Assembly: GCA_016192455.1 (NCBI GenBank)
Contig: JACPUC010000019.1
Location: 186,001-250,000 of the forward strand
Reading direction: 5' to 3'
DNA length: 64,000 nucleotides
Source of the DNA: Candidatus Tectimicrobiota bacterium
GTDB lineage: Bacteria; JACPUC01
In this document: piece by piece, positions 33,239 through 42,976 of the stretch
Layout: each line of letters begins with the position of its first letter
Numbering within the stretch: the stretch's first letter is position 1
Translations under genes and position numbers: made by a program
The notes under the pieces: generated by a model
Databases searched by the model: none
Told to the model about the DNA's origin: nothing
The model's input: the letters and a program-made list of their open reading frames with translations, nothing else

Positions 33239-35944
33239 CTATCCCTTTGAAAGCTGCTCCGGCAGCAGTTCCGCGAGGTTCTTGGCAAGCTTCGTCTGCT
33301 GGGCGGCGAGGACGTCGCGGCGGGCCTCGTTCTTTTCGATGATCTCCGCTGGCGCCTTGCTGATGAACTCCTGGTTGGCGAGCTTGCGATCAAGCTGTGC
33401 GATCTCTTGGTCTACCTTCCGCAGCTCCTTTTGTAGGCGCGCCGCCTCCTCTTCGATGTTGATGAGACCCTCGAAGGGGACGAAGGCCTCGACCCGGCCG
33501 ACCACTGCCGTGCCGCAGGTACCGGGGCGCGGCAGGTGCTCTCCAAGGTCGAGAGTCTCGATGCGCGCCAGGGTCTTGATGGGCTCCGCCGCGCGCCGCA
33601 AGGCAGCGAGGCCGCCCGGCGTGTCGCAGGAGATCACCACCCGCGGCAGCACCAGCGCCGGCTTCACGTTGAACTCGCTGCGCACGTTGCGAATGCCGCT
33701 GATGACCCCCATCAGCAGCTCCATCTCTGCCTCCGCCTCGCCGTCGAGCCAGCGCTCCTCGGATGTAGGGAACGGCGCCAGGCTGACGCTGTCGCCGGTG
33801 TGCGGCGTCTGCTGCCAGAGCTCCTCGGAGATGAAGGGCATGAAGGGGTGCAGAAGGCGCAGGCTGGTCTCCAGGACGTGCGCCAGGACGGCCTGGGCGG
33901 TCTGCTTGGCGGCGGCATTCTCGCCGTTCAGGCGCGGCTTCACCAGCTCGATGTACCAGTCGCAGAACTCGTGCCAGAAGAACTGGTAGATGCCCGCCGC
34001 GGCGTCGTTGAACTTGTACTCCTCGAGGCCCGTCTGCACCACACCGATGAGGCGGTTCAGGCGGCTGAGAATCCAGCGGTCGCTGACCTCGAGGGCGGCG
34101 CGATCAAGGCCGGTGAGGAGGTCCCCCTGCCCTACGGCCTGCCCGCCGCCGTCGCCGGACGGGTCGTCCTCGATGGCCCGCAGCACGAAGCGCGCCGCGT
34201 TCCAGATCTTGTTGGCGAAGTGGCGGTAGCCCTCGATGCGCTCCTCGCTCAGCTTCACGTCGCGCCCCTGCGCCGCCAGGATCGCCAGGGTGAAGCGGAA
34301 GGCGTCGGCGCCGTACTTGTCGATGATGACCAGCGGGTCGATGACGTTGCCCTTCGACTTGCTCATCTTCTGCCCTTCCAGGTCGCGCACCAGGGCATGG
34401 ATGTAGACGTCGCGGAAGGGGACGTCGCCCATGAACTTCAGCCCCATCATCGCCATGCGCGCCACCCAGAAGAAGAGGATGTCGAAGGCGGTGACGAGTA
34501 CCGTGGTGGGGTAGAACTTCTTCAGTTCCGGCGTCTGCTCCGGCCAGCCCATGGTGGAGAAGGGCCAGAGCGCCGAGCTGAACCAGGTGTCGAGCACGTC
34601 CTCGTCCTGGATCAGCTCCTCGCCGCCGCAGGCGCAGCGCTGCGGGGTCTCCAGGGCCACCGTCACCGTGCCGCAGGCCTGGCAGGTCCAGGCCGGAATC
34701 TGGTGGCCCCACCAGATTTGCCGCGAGATGCACCAGTCGCGGATGTTGCGCATCCACTCGAAGTAGGTCGCCGCCCAAGTGGCCGGAACGATGCGGATGC
34801 GGCCCTCCTCGACCGCCTTGATCGCCTCCGCCGCCAGCCCCTTGGTGCGCACGAACCACTGCAGGGAGACGCGCGGCTCAACCACCGTGCGGCAGCGGTA
34901 GCAGTGCCCCACGGCGTGGCGGTAGTCCTCCTCGCGCACCAGGTAGCCCTGGGCGCGCAGGTCCTCGACGGCCCGTTTGCGGCAGGCGAAGCGGTCCATC
35001 CCCGCGTAAGGACCGGCGGCGTCAGTCATCATGCCGCGCGCGTCGATCGCCACCACCTGCTCGAGCCGGTGCCGCACGCCGATCTCGAAGTCATTCGGAT
35101 CGTGAGCCGGGGTGATCTTCAGCGCGCCGGTGCCGAACTCGCGGTTGACGTAGGCATCGTGGATGACCGGGATTGAGCGCTCCGTGAGGGGGAGATGCAC
35201 GCTGCGACCCATCCAGCCTGCGTAGCGCGTATCCTCCGGGTGCACCGCCACGGCCGTATCGCCGAACATCGTTTCAGGCCGCGTCGTGGCCACGATGATG
35301 CCATTTTGAGCCGCCTCGCCGCCGGGGTAGCAGACGTGGTAGAGCTTGCCGATGGTCTCCTCGTACTCGACCTCGAGGTCGGAAAGCGCCGTCTGGCAGC
35401 GCGGGCACCAGTTGACGATGTAGAGGTCGCGGTAGATCAGCCCCTCCTCGTAGAGGCGCACGAACACCTGCCGCACCGCCCGCGACAGCCCCTCGTCCAT
35501 GGTGAAGCGCTCGCGCTCCCAGTCGCACGAGGCTCCCAGCTTCTTGAGCTGCTGGATGATGACGCCGCCCGACTCCTCCCGCCAGCGCCAGACGCGCCGC
35601 ACAAACGCCTCGCGCCCCAGCTCGTGGCGGCTGGCGCCCTCCGCCGCGAGCTGCCGCTCCACCACGTTCTGGGTGGCGATGCCGGCATGGTCGGTGCCGG
35701 GCACCCAGAGCACCTCGCGGCCGCGCATGCGCTGCCAGCGGCAGAGGATATCCTGCAGGGTGTTGTTGAGGGCATGCCCCATGTGGAGCGAGCCGGTGAC
35801 GTTCGGCGGCGGGATGACGATGGCGTAGGCCGGTCGGAAGCTGCCTGCGTCGGCGTGGAAGTAGCCCTGCTTGAGCCAGAAGGCGTACCAGCGCTCCTCG
35901 ACGTCCCGCGGCTCGTAGTGGGGCGACAACTGGAACCCCTGCAC
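33239..35944 (-). CDS. valS: Valyl-tRNA synthetase
   Basis: Class Ia aminoacyl-tRNA synthetase of 901 residues that charges tRNA-Val, with an editing domain. HMGH ([15 protein letters not shown]) is near residue 45 and KMSKS ([14 protein letters not shown]) near 525. The CP1 editing region ([17 protein letters not shown]) is near 225. The C-terminal anticodon domain and coiled-coil arm ([20 protein letters not shown]) are intact. GTG at 35944 is preferred: it begins right after the stop of the preceding receiver gene (4-base gap), and the upstream extension is a shadow of that gene. Confidence 0.97.
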   Translation of the reverse strand: MQGFQLSPHYEPRDVEERWYAFWLKQGYFHADAGSFRPAYAIVIPPPNVTGSLHMGHALNNTLQDILCRWQRMRGREVLWVPGTDHAGIATQNVVERQLAAEGASRHELGREAFVRRVWRWREESGGVIIQQLKKLGASCDWERERFTMDEGLSRAVRQVFVRLYEEGLIYRDLYIVNWCPRCQTALSDLEVEYEETIGKLYHVCYPGGEAAQNGIIVATTRPETMFGDTAVAVHPEDTRYAGWMGRSVHLPLTERSIPVIHDAYVNREFGTGALKITPAHDPNDFEIGVRHRLEQVVAIDARGMMTDAAGPYAGMDRFACRKRAVEDLRAQGYLVREEDYRHAVGHCYRCRTVVEPRVSLQWFVRTKGLAAEAIKAVEEGRIRIVPATWAATYFEWMRNIRDWCISRQIWWGHQIPAWTCQACGTVTVALETPQRCACGGEELIQDEDVLDTWFSSALWPFSTMGWPEQTPELKKFYPTTVLVTAFDILFFWVARMAMMGLKFMGDVPFRDVYIHALVRDLEGQKMSKSKGNVIDPLVIIDKYGADAFRFTLAILAAQGRDVKLSEERIEGYRHFANKIWNAARFVLRAIEDDPSGDGGGQAVGQGDLLTGLDRAALEVSDRWILSRLNRLIGVVQTGLEEYKFNDAAAGIYQFFWHEFCDWYIELVKPRLNGENAAAKQTAQAVLAHVLETSLRLLHPFMPFISEELWQQTPHTGDSVSLAPFPTSEERWLDGEAEAEMELLMGVISGIRNVRSEFNVKPALVLPRVVISCDTPGGLAALRRAAEPIKTLARIETLDLGEHLPRPGTCGTAVVGRVEAFVPFEGLINIEEEAARLQKELRKVDQEIAQLDRKLANQEFISKAPAEIIEKNEARRDVLAAQQTKLAKNLAELLPEQLSKG

Positions 35945-35948
35945 CGTC

Positions 35949-37478
35949 TCAGCTCCCCTCTTCTCTCGCGGCGGCTTGCTTGATGGCCTCGATCTCCCGG
36001 CGGACGAGCCGTTCGGCAATGGCCGTGACAATCTCCGGCACGACCCGCTCGAGCACGTCGGAGGCGACCCGCGCGGCGATCTCCGTGACAACCCGCGTGG
36101 CGATCTCCGGCACGAGTCGCTCAGCCGCATCGGCGACGAGGCGTTCGGCAAGCCTCTGCAAGGAGGAGCAGAGAGTCTCGGCGAGGTGCGGCGCCAGCTC
36201 CTGCAGCCCGGCACGCAAGCTCGTTTCGATCAGCTCGCGCGGCAAGGCCGCCGCCTCAGCCGCTTCCCGCTTCACAGCAGGCGAGGCGCTCCGAGCCGCG
36301 GCGCGGGCCAACCCTGGTGGCGCGGCCGGCGGCCCGAGGGGAACGTCTCCTGTCACCACGGCTAATCCGCTTCGTCCCGCGTCGGACGGAGATCTGGAGG
36401 GTTGGGCGGCGGGGGGCGCCTCGGGAGGCGTCCGGCTTGCGGGCGCCGCCTCTCCCCGGCGCGCGGGTGAAGCCGCAAGCGGCTCGGCAGGCGCGGCAGC
36501 CCCGCCGGCGCGAGCTAGTGCCGCTTGACCTGCCGGTGTCTGACTCGGGGGCGGAGCCACGCTCCTGCTTGGGAGCGGCGCGGCGGCGCGTTCGGCTTCG
36601 CGCCCGCCCAACGGCGCGGCAGGCGATTCCCTTGCCGGGGTTCCAGCCCGCCCCACGAACTGACGCGCCACCCCAGCGTCCGGCGGTTTCGGGGAAGTGC
36701 CGGCGCGCCGCTCTGCGGCAGCCGCTTCGCTCCGCGCTCGAGGCCCAGCCGGCGGCGAGGGTTGTTGGCTTGCGCCGGGCTCCGGGGCAGCGGCCGGCTG
36801 GCCCCTTGGCCGCACTTCTGGTTGACCCTCCCGCTGCCCCCTCGCGGGTGGCCGGGCCTGTCCCACCGGCGCCCGCAGCGGCTCCGTCCTCCTCTCCTCT
36901 ACCTGCGGGGCCGAGCCTGTCGTGGCGGCCTCGATCTCACCGCTCACCAGGGCTTCGACGTCGGCCTCCGAGATGCTGCGCCGCGGCACGCGCGCGCGGG
37001 CGCGCACCTCATCTTCCGGGCTGCTGATCTCCTCGAGCTCCGGCGAGGCCCGCAGGTCCTCGGCGCCCCGGCGTGGCCGCGCCTGCGCCTCCGCGGCCTC
37101 CTCCGCGCGCCGCTCCTCGAGGAGGTGCGTCACCAGCTCGCGCAGCTCCGCCGCATCGAACGGTTTCGACAGGATGGTGTCGGCGCAGGCGAGCAACCTG
37201 CGCTGCTCCTCATCGTTGGTGAACTTGCCGACCAAGAGGATGATGGGGATGGCGTGGTGATCGGGATCGTTCTTCAAGTGATCGCAGAATGTCCGCGAGT
37301 CGATCTGTTCGTTCGTCGTATCGGCGATGATCAGGTCGGGGTTGCGCTGCTGGAGCTGGAACGCTGCCTCCTGGAGATTGTTCGCCTTGAGCACGAGGTA
37401 GCGCGGATCGGCAAAGGTAAGCTCCACGACCTTCTGGATTGTGACGCTGTTATCAATGAGGAGGAGTTGAATCGCCAT
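35949..37478 (-). CDS. Receiver-domain protein with long Pro/Ala linker and amphipathic C-terminus
   Basis: A 509-residue cytoplasmic response regulator. A receiver (about 1-120; [16 protein letters not shown], phospho-Asp region [16 protein letters not shown] motif [11 protein letters not shown]) is followed by about 260 residues of Pro/Ala/Arg/Glu-rich, probably disordered linker. A C-terminal helical region of about 100 residues carries repeats such as [22 protein letters not shown]. The layout resembles polarity or motility-type regulators (e.g. RomR/FrzS) in architecture only. The acidic pocket has a single Asp followed by Asn (IDNS) instead of the usual Asp-Asp, which may weaken phosphorylation. 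It is directly followed by valS. Confidence 0.85.
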   Translation of the reverse strand: MAIQLLLIDNSVTIQKVVELTFADPRYLVLKANNLQEAAFQLQQRNPDLIIADTTNEQIDSRTFCDHLKNDPDHHAIPIILLVGKFTNDEEQRRLLACADTILSKPFDAAELRELVTHLLEERRAEEAAEAQARPRRGAEDLRASPELEEISSPEDEVRARARVPRRSISEADVEALVSGEIEAATTGSAPQVEERRTEPLRAPVGQARPPARGQREGQPEVRPRGQPAAAPEPGASQQPSPPAGPRARSEAAAAERRAGTSPKPPDAGVARQFVGRAGTPARESPAAPLGGREAERAAAPLPSRSVAPPPSQTPAGQAALARAGGAAAPAEPLAASPARRGEAAPASRTPPEAPPAAQPSRSPSDAGRSGLAVVTGDVPLGPPAAPPGLARAAARSASPAVKREAAEAAALPRELIETSLRAGLQELAPHLAETLCSSLQRLAERLVADAAERLVPEIATRVVTEIAARVASDVLERVVPEIVTAIAERLVRREIEAIKQAAAREEGS

Positions 37479-37697
37479 CCGACGGGTACATCTGAGTGAA
37501 AGTTATGGTGAGAACGAGGGCCCGCCTTCCCGACAGCGGGCTGCACCACCACAGGAGAGATCGAAGAGGCAAGAATTCGCGTGATCAACTCACACGCAGG
37601 GGACACCGCCTCCGCCGCCTCGGGAAAGAAAAATAGCGGCGCGGCGCCATTGCCGCTCCTGGCGGCCTCGGCGCCTGAGGCGCGAGGCGGGCGACTT

Positions 37698-38444
37698 TCA
37701 CGCGCCCCGCCTTTCCCTACCCGATGCCGCGTTCGAGTCCGTGCCGGCGACAACAGTCCGTGCCAATGACTCTTCAGCCCTGCTGACAAACTGGGCCTTG
37801 TTTCCCAACCCACCTTTGGGAGTGACGATACCGCCGGAAATGATCAGCTTGATCCCCTCCTCCACCGTCATCGAAAGCGGCACCACCTCACTCTTGGGAA
37901 CAAGAACGAGCCACCCGGAGGTAGGATTTGGCGTCGTGGGCAAAAGGACATGGACCATGTAGTCTTCCGTTTTGTCCTGGACCTCGTCACCTCCTTCCCA
38001 GGTGAGGAACCCCAGCGTCCACACTCCCCGGCGGGGGTACTCGATCATCACCACCTGGCGGATCGTGGTCCGATCGCTCATCGTGATCGCTACCAGGAAC
38101 TGCTTCGCCGCCAGGTAGGTGCCGCGGATGTAGGGGATGCGGTGCACGATGGATTCGCCTAGCGTGACGATCTTGCGGCCAAAGTAACTCGTGGTGAACA
38201 GTCCGATGAAGAAAACGATGAAGAAGGTGGCGATGATCCCAACGCCTGGGATGGAGATACCCTTCGCCCACGGGAACCCGTTCATCGCCAGGTAGGTCAG
38301 GCCTTGCTTTACGTAGGGAGCGAGGAGGTTGTCGAGGCGCCCGAAGAGAAAGGCGAAAACCCAGACGGTGAACGTCGCCGGCAGCGTCACCAGCAGGCCA
38401 GCCAGGAAGATTCTTCGGACCTTGGCGCGGAAGTTTTTGGTCAT
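37698..38444 (-). CDS. DUF502-family membrane protein
   Basis: A 248-residue inner-membrane protein. Two N-terminal membrane segments (FLAGLLVTLPATFTVWVFAFLF and GVGIIATFFIVFFIGLFTT) are followed by a soluble region with the DUF502 signatures IPYIRGTYLAAKQFLVAI and WEGGDEVQDKTEDYMVHVLLPTTPNPTSG. The family is widespread with no established function. The ATG at 38444 gives the usual short basic N-terminus (MTKNFRAKVRR). The stretch before it has no motif. It is encoded between ruvX and the linker receiver protein. Confidence 0.9.
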   Translation of the reverse strand: MTKNFRAKVRRIFLAGLLVTLPATFTVWVFAFLFGRLDNLLAPYVKQGLTYLAMNGFPWAKGISIPGVGIIATFFIVFFIGLFTTSYFGRKIVTLGESIVHRIPYIRGTYLAAKQFLVAITMSDRTTIRQVVMIEYPRRGVWTLGFLTWEGGDEVQDKTEDYMVHVLLPTTPNPTSGWLVLVPKSEVVPLSMTVEEGIKLIISGGIVTPKGGLGNKAQFVSRAEESLARTVVAGTDSNAASGRERRGA

Positions 38445-38818
38445 GGCACGCGCAGCGCGACCTCGTGGGCTTCCACGCCCGCCCTTGCAGGCGCCGGAGC
38501 CCATGATTCACCGCAACTCATCGTTTCTCTAGGGTCAGGAGATGCGCAACCCCTCATGAGTGCAAGCACGCACCCTTCTCTCCTGCGAGCGCTCCTCGCT
38601 GAGCCGCCGCGCCCCGCTTGCGCCGCGCTTGGCTGCGAGCTCAGCGCCGGCGCACCCATGCCCGCCACGACCTCCACCCACCGCGAGGGGGCAGAGCAGG
38701 CGCCGCGGCCGCCGCTGGAGCGTTCCTTGCCTCTGCACCGCCTCGGAGTCGTTGCGCGCACCCGACGGAGCCTCGGCGATGTCATAGTATACCGGCGCAG
38801 CCCGTGTCACAAGGGTTT
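38445..38818. other. Gene-free spacer
   Basis: About 370 bases between ruvX and the DUF502 gene. Only shadows with Arg/Ala/Pro bias are present. Confidence 0.4.
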
Positions 38819-39256
38819 TTACGCGCCGCGACCGCGTTGCGCCCGGCGGAAGTCCAGATAACTCTGCAGCAGGAGCTGAGCGGCGAGCTGATCAACCCGT
38901 TCCTTGTGCTTGCCGGTTTTCACCCCCTGTTCAACCATCGCCCGCTTCGCCGCCACCGAGGTGAGGCGTTCATCCCAGGACGTCATCGGCAGGTGGCATG
39001 CCGCCGCTAGGTGCCGCTGGAACTCCTGGACTTTGCGAGCCTGGGGTCCCAGACTTCCGTCCATGTTGCGCGGCAAGCCGACAACGATCTCCGTGACCTC
39101 ATAGCTCGCAATCAGCTCGCACAACCGCCGCAGGTCATCCTGCAAGCGGCTCCGCAGCAAGGTGGAGAGCTGCTGGGCCGTCATCCCGAGCGGATCACTG
39201 ACGGAGACGCCGATGCGTCGCTCGCCTACATCAAGAGCAAGAATCCTCTCAGGCAT
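38819..39256 (-). CDS. ruvX: RuvX/YqgF-family putative pre-16S rRNA nuclease or Holliday junction resolvase
   Basis: A 145-residue nuclease-like protein of the RNase H fold. Motifs are ILALDVGERRIGVSVSDPLG (catalytic Asp near residue 8), VGLPRNMDGSLGPQA near 60 and a C-terminal DQLAAQLLLQSYLD with the last acidic residue. YqgF proteins process the 5' end of 16S rRNA and related proteins can resolve Holliday junctions. The ATG at 39256 removes an unrelated 22-residue extension. It heads the minus-strand gene run. Confidence 0.94.
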   Translation of the reverse strand: MPERILALDVGERRIGVSVSDPLGMTAQQLSTLLRSRLQDDLRRLCELIASYEVTEIVVGLPRNMDGSLGPQARKVQEFQRHLAAACHLPMTSWDERLTSVAAKRAMVEQGVKTGKHKERVDQLAAQLLLQSYLDFRRAQRGRGA

Positions 39257-39612
39257 GGTGACCTCACCGCGCTCCGGCCCCACGGTTAGTGTGCACAGGG
39301 AACGTACCACCTCCAGCAGCAAATTGACGCCGCTGAAGGTCTTATGCTACCGTGCTTTTCTGCTTCCTCTTCACCCCGAGCGTCAGCCTGGTTGCTCTCA
39401 TAGGTTGAAGTTGCGTACTGCCTTGGCGAGGGGCGCGGCCGGCTTGCGGTTTCCAAGGAACTCTCCCGGCCTGCCAGAGAATGAGCGTGATCGGGGTGCG
39501 GGCTGGGGTGCGCGAGCCGGTGCGAGGAGGGGGGGTGAACCATAGTACCTGCTCTTCGACCGTGTAATGAGTGGTGATGAGGATGGCGCTGCGTGGAGGA
39601 GGGAGATAGTCC
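39257..39612. other. Gene-free divergent spacer
   Basis: The region between ruvX (minus) and dodecin (plus) should contain both promoters. No clear -35/-10 pairing was found; TTGACG near 39326 lacks a matching -10 at the usual distance. Confidence 0.4.
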
Positions 39613-39819
39613 ATGCCGATCGTGAAGATCATCGAGCTGGTTGGAGAGTCCCCAAACGGTTGGGAAGAGGCGATGAAGAATATCATCAAAGAGGCGCAAA
39701 AAACGCTCCGCGGCATCACCCGCATTGGCGCCAAAGAGTTTGACGTGCGCATGGTGGACGACAAGCTCGAGGTGTTTCGCGTTCGGGCGGAGGTCTCCTT
39801 CAGGCTCGAGCGCGACTGA
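39613..39819 (+). CDS. Dodecin (flavin-binding storage protein)
   Basis: A 68-residue dodecin that forms a hollow dodecamer storing riboflavin or FMN. The diagnostic sequence is clear: MPIVKIIELVGESPNGWEEA with the flavin-stacking Trp, then AMKNIIKEAQKTLRGITRI and a C-terminal strand LEVFRVRAEVSFRLE. The ribosome-binding site is GGAGGAGGGAG. It is monocistronic, convergent with nothing; the spacer to the next gene is 250 bases. Confidence 0.97.
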   Translation: MPIVKIIELVGESPNGWEEAMKNIIKEAQKTLRGITRIGAKEFDVRMVDDKLEVFRVRAEVSFRLERD

Positions 39820-40070
39820 GCCCTTACCTGTCGTCGCGTCTCTGCCGCCGGGAGGTACGCCGCACCAAGAAGCATGGCGCGGTCCTCCTGCGCTCGCGTG
39901 TGGCGCCGCGCGTCCAGACGCGCCAGGCTCTGCCCGAATCAGCAGCCGCGCCTGCGTTCGCAGCGTAGCCGGTTTTCTTGTTGCCTGTCATCAGCCGCGT
40001 GACGACCAGGCCGCGGGTCTCGCGCAAGGGGCCGCAGTTTTCGACAGCGGCCCGACCCTCGGAGGCGCCC

Positions 40071-41117
40071 ATGGCAGCAAAAGCGCCCGCCAACAATCGC
40101 TTGGCACAGATCAACCAAGCTTTCCACGGATTCACCGCCTTCCACACCCTCACCATCGGAGCTGAGCTGAATCTCTTTCTCCAGCTTGGCGCCTGGCCGT
40201 CTGGGTTGACGCCTGGCGAGCTTGCCGCCCAGCTTGGGTTGCATGCGCCGTACGTGCGCACCTGGTGCGAAACGGCGTTCGCCAACGCGTTCCTCGACTT
40301 TGATGCCCAAACGGGCCGCTTTCGTCTCGGAGGGGGGCTGGAGGAGCTGCTCGCCCAGCCTGGGCATCCCAACTTCCAGGGCGGCTTCCTGCAAATGTTT
40401 GGCACCTACTTCAGCCAGGAGTTCCTTGAGCTGCCGAAGCTCTTCCGCAACGGTCAGCAGAGCAGCAGCCGCGAGCGCCGCCAGCACTTCGCCGCCCTGC
40501 TGAAGGGGCGCGGCAGGTCGCGCGGCATGCTCTTCGAGTCCAGGGTGCTGCCGCTGCTGCCGGGGTTGCCCGAGCGGCTGCGGGCGGGCGTGGCCTGCCT
40601 CGATCTGGGGTGCGGGGCGGGATCCTTCCTCCTTTACCTGGCCGAGCGGTTCCCGAATTGCACCTTCTGCGGCGTCGATGTTGATCCCCACGCCATCGCC
40701 ATGGCCCAGGAGGGGCTGCGCGATGCCGGCTTTCCGGCGGGGGTGCGCATCGAGCAGCTCGAAGGGAACGATCTGAGGTACGACGCCGCCTTCGACCTCG
40801 CAACCATGAGCCTGGTGCTGCATGAGATCGACTACGACATCCGCCGCCAGGCGCTGACCGACGTGTACCGCGCCTTGAAGCAGCCAGGCTTGCTGGCGAT
40901 CCTTGACTTCCCCTACCCGAGCTGCATCGAGGAGTTCCGCAACCCCGCTTTCAGCATGGGGGTGATCGACCAGTTCTATGAGGTGGCCTGGGGCAGCCGC
41001 CACCAGAGCTGGGAAGAGATTCAAGCCATGCTGGCCCCCCTCGGCTTCAGCCGCTTCCGCCGCGAGTTCCTCGCCGGCACGCCCTACGCCCTGATGGTCG
41101 CCGAGAAGGCGGGGTAA
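40071..41117 (+). CDS. Class I SAM-dependent methyltransferase (O-methyltransferase-like)
   Basis: A 348-residue methyltransferase. The N-terminal winged-helix/dimerisation part (LNLFLQLGAWPSGLTPGELAAQLGLH) resembles small-molecule O-methyltransferases. SAM motif I is CLDLGCGAGSFLLYLA near residue 180, with an acidic tip in GVDVDPHAIAMAQ, and motif post-II LATMSLVLHEIDYD. GGAGGCGCCC precedes the ATG at 40071, and the upstream in-frame residues are not conserved-looking. Substrate is unknown. It is followed after 134 bases by an isochorismatase-family gene, which may act in the same unknown pathway. Confidence 0.88.
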   Translation: MAAKAPANNRLAQINQAFHGFTAFHTLTIGAELNLFLQLGAWPSGLTPGELAAQLGLHAPYVRTWCETAFANAFLDFDAQTGRFRLGGGLEELLAQPGHPNFQGGFLQMFGTYFSQEFLELPKLFRNGQQSSSRERRQHFAALLKGRGRSRGMLFESRVLPLLPGLPERLRAGVACLDLGCGAGSFLLYLAERFPNCTFCGVDVDPHAIAMAQEGLRDAGFPAGVRIEQLEGNDLRYDAAFDLATMSLVLHEIDYDIRRQALTDVYRALKQPGLLAILDFPYPSCIEEFRNPAFSMGVIDQFYEVAWGSRHQSWEEIQAMLAPLGFSRFRREFLAGTPYALMVAEKAG

Positions 41118-41251
41118 GCGCGGGGGAACGCCCGGTCACCAGCTCGCCGAGCGGCGAAGCCGGGTCAGCACCGGCAGCGGCAGCGGCTGGCCTCACCTGC
41201 CGCTGCGCGCCAAAGGAGAGAGGCTCGCGGAGCGCTCTCTGGAGAGACGAC

Positions 41252-41875
41252 ATGGTAGAGTTCGCCGTTGACCTTGCAAAGACGGCCCTGCTGGTCATCG
41301 ACATGCAGAACGTTTTCGTCTCGGAAGGGTACGCGTTTTGCGCCCCGAAGGGACGCGATCTGGTGCAGCGTCTCACGCCGCTGCTGGCGCGCTGCCGGGA
41401 GCGCGGCCTGCCCCTCATCTACACCGCCCACGTCATTCGGGCTGATGGCAGCAACCTGGGCGTCCTGGGAAAGATTCACCCGGCGACCTCCCAGGGCGCC
41501 CTCGAGCAGAACAGTGACTCGGCCGCGTTCTACCCCGCCTTGGCGCCGCAGCCGGGTGACATCCTCCTCGAGAAGCCCCGTTACGGCGCCTTCCACGGCA
41601 CCGACCTGGAGATCATCCTGCGGCAGCGCGGCATTGAGACCGTCGTCATCTCCGGCATCGCCACGAACGTCTGCTGCGACACCACGGCGCGCGAGGCAAC
41701 GATGCGCGATTTTCAGGTGATCTTCCTCGCCGACGGCACGGAGTGCCGCGACCTCCCCGATCTGGGCTATGGACCGGTCTCGCATGAGGAGCTGCAGCGC
41801 GTCACCGTGACCAACCTGGGGCGCGGCTTCGCCCAGATCATGAGCATCTCCCAGTTCCTTGACCTGCTGGGGTGA
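41252..41875 (+). CDS. Isochorismatase-family cysteine hydrolase (second copy)
   Basis: A 207-residue family member with the same triad: Asp in LLVIDMQNVFVSEGY, Lys in LLEKPRYGAFHG and Cys in GIATNVCCDTTAREA. It differs substantially from the paralogue at 11235-11882, so it probably has a different substrate. A GGAGAGACGAC stretch precedes the ATG. Its stop is 64 bases before the mutY start on the same strand. Confidence 0.9.
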   Translation: MVEFAVDLAKTALLVIDMQNVFVSEGYAFCAPKGRDLVQRLTPLLARCRERGLPLIYTAHVIRADGSNLGVLGKIHPATSQGALEQNSDSAAFYPALAPQPGDILLEKPRYGAFHGTDLEIILRQRGIETVVISGIATNVCCDTTAREATMRDFQVIFLADGTECRDLPDLGYGPVSHEELQRVTVTNLGRGFAQIMSISQFLDLLG

Positions 41876-41939
41876 GGCCGCCGCGCTCCGCGCCGAGCGG
41901 CGTCGCGGCGCCTGCGGCCCCCGTCACCTTCCCCCTGCC

Positions 41940-42938
41940 ATGCCCAGAGTTGAGATTCCGAGCCCGTTCCACCTTTCGCCCGGACAGCTCCGGCGACTGC
42001 GCCGCCGCCTCCTCGCCTGGTTCGCCGCCAACGGCAGAGACATGCCCTGGCGCCGCAGCCGCCGCCCCTACCCCATCCTGGTCTCCGAGATCATGCTGCA
42101 GCAGACGCAGGTGGAGCGCGTAGAACCGAAGTGGCGGGCCTTCCTGAAGGCATTCCCGTCGCTGAATCGGCTGGCTCAGGCGCCTCGCCGCGACGTCATC
42201 GTGCTGTGGGACGGCCTCGGCTACAACCTGCGGGCGGTGCGCCTGCATCTCCTGGCGCAGCGGATCAGCCGCGAGCGCCACGGACGGCTGCCGCGCACCC
42301 TGGAGGAGCTGCGGGCCTTGCCCGGCGTCGGCCCCTACACAGCCAGCGCCCTGGCCTGCTTCGCCTTCGGCGTTGATACCCCCGTCGTTGACACGAATAT
42401 CGAACGGGTGCTGCGGCGCCTCTTCGCGGCCGACCCCTCGGACCCCGACGCGCCCATCACGAAGCGCCGCGGCGCGACCCTCGCGGCGGCGCTCCTGCCG
42501 GCCGGACGCAGCCGCGACTGGAACCTGGCCCTCATGGACCTCGGGGCGCAGGTCTGCGCGCCACGCCAGCCGCGCTGCGGCGCCTGTCCTCTCGCCGCCT
42601 GGTGCACGGCGCGCGCCGCATTCGCCGCGCCGCGCCGCCAGGCAGGCAGCCAGCCCCGCTCCCCCTCAACGCCCGGCGGACCGAGGCGCCTGAGCCGCCG
42701 CCCCGCGGTGCGCTTCGAGAACTCCAACCGCTACTACCGGGGCCGCATCGTCAAGCTCCTGCGCTCCCTGGCGCCCCATGAGAGCGTGCCGCTGAGTCAG
42801 CTAGGACGGCGCATCAAAGCAGACTTCACGGTCGCGGACCGCGCCTGGCTCGGGAAGGAGCTGCGGAAGATGGCGCGCGAGGGTCTGCTCGAAGTGCGTC
42901 GGAAGAATGGCCGCTCCCATGTGGCCATGCCGTCGTAA
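41940..42938 (+). CDS. mutY: A/G-specific adenine DNA glycosylase MutY-like, shortened C-terminus
   Basis: Base-excision-repair glycosylase of 332 residues that removes A opposite 8-oxoG. The catalytic Glu lies in SEIMLQQTQVERV near residue 43. The helix-hairpin-helix is LRALPGVGPYTASAL near 123 and the catalytic Asp is in VVDTNIERVLRRL near 145. The 4Fe-4S loop is C-x6-C-x2-C-x5-C (CAPRQPRC to WC, about 202-218). Instead of the MutT-like recognition domain it ends in a basic, winged-helix-like region of about 80 residues, which may alter 8-oxoG recognition. ATG 41940 starts at MPRVEIPSPF. Confidence 0.9.
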   Translation: MPRVEIPSPFHLSPGQLRRLRRRLLAWFAANGRDMPWRRSRRPYPILVSEIMLQQTQVERVEPKWRAFLKAFPSLNRLAQAPRRDVIVLWDGLGYNLRAVRLHLLAQRISRERHGRLPRTLEELRALPGVGPYTASALACFAFGVDTPVVDTNIERVLRRLFAADPSDPDAPITKRRGATLAAALLPAGRSRDWNLALMDLGAQVCAPRQPRCGACPLAAWCTARAAFAAPRRQAGSQPRSPSTPGGPRRLSRRPAVRFENSNRYYRGRIVKLLRSLAPHESVPLSQLGRRIKADFTVADRAWLGKELRKMAREGLLEVRRKNGRSHVAMPS

Positions 42939-42976
42939 GGCTGCGCCGGCATAGGCGGACGGCGGCCGACAGCCCG

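Noticed and set aside
39326-39349. TTGACG with a downstream TATGCT as a promoter for dodecin
   Set aside because: The spacing is about 13 bases, too short for a sigma-70 promoter.
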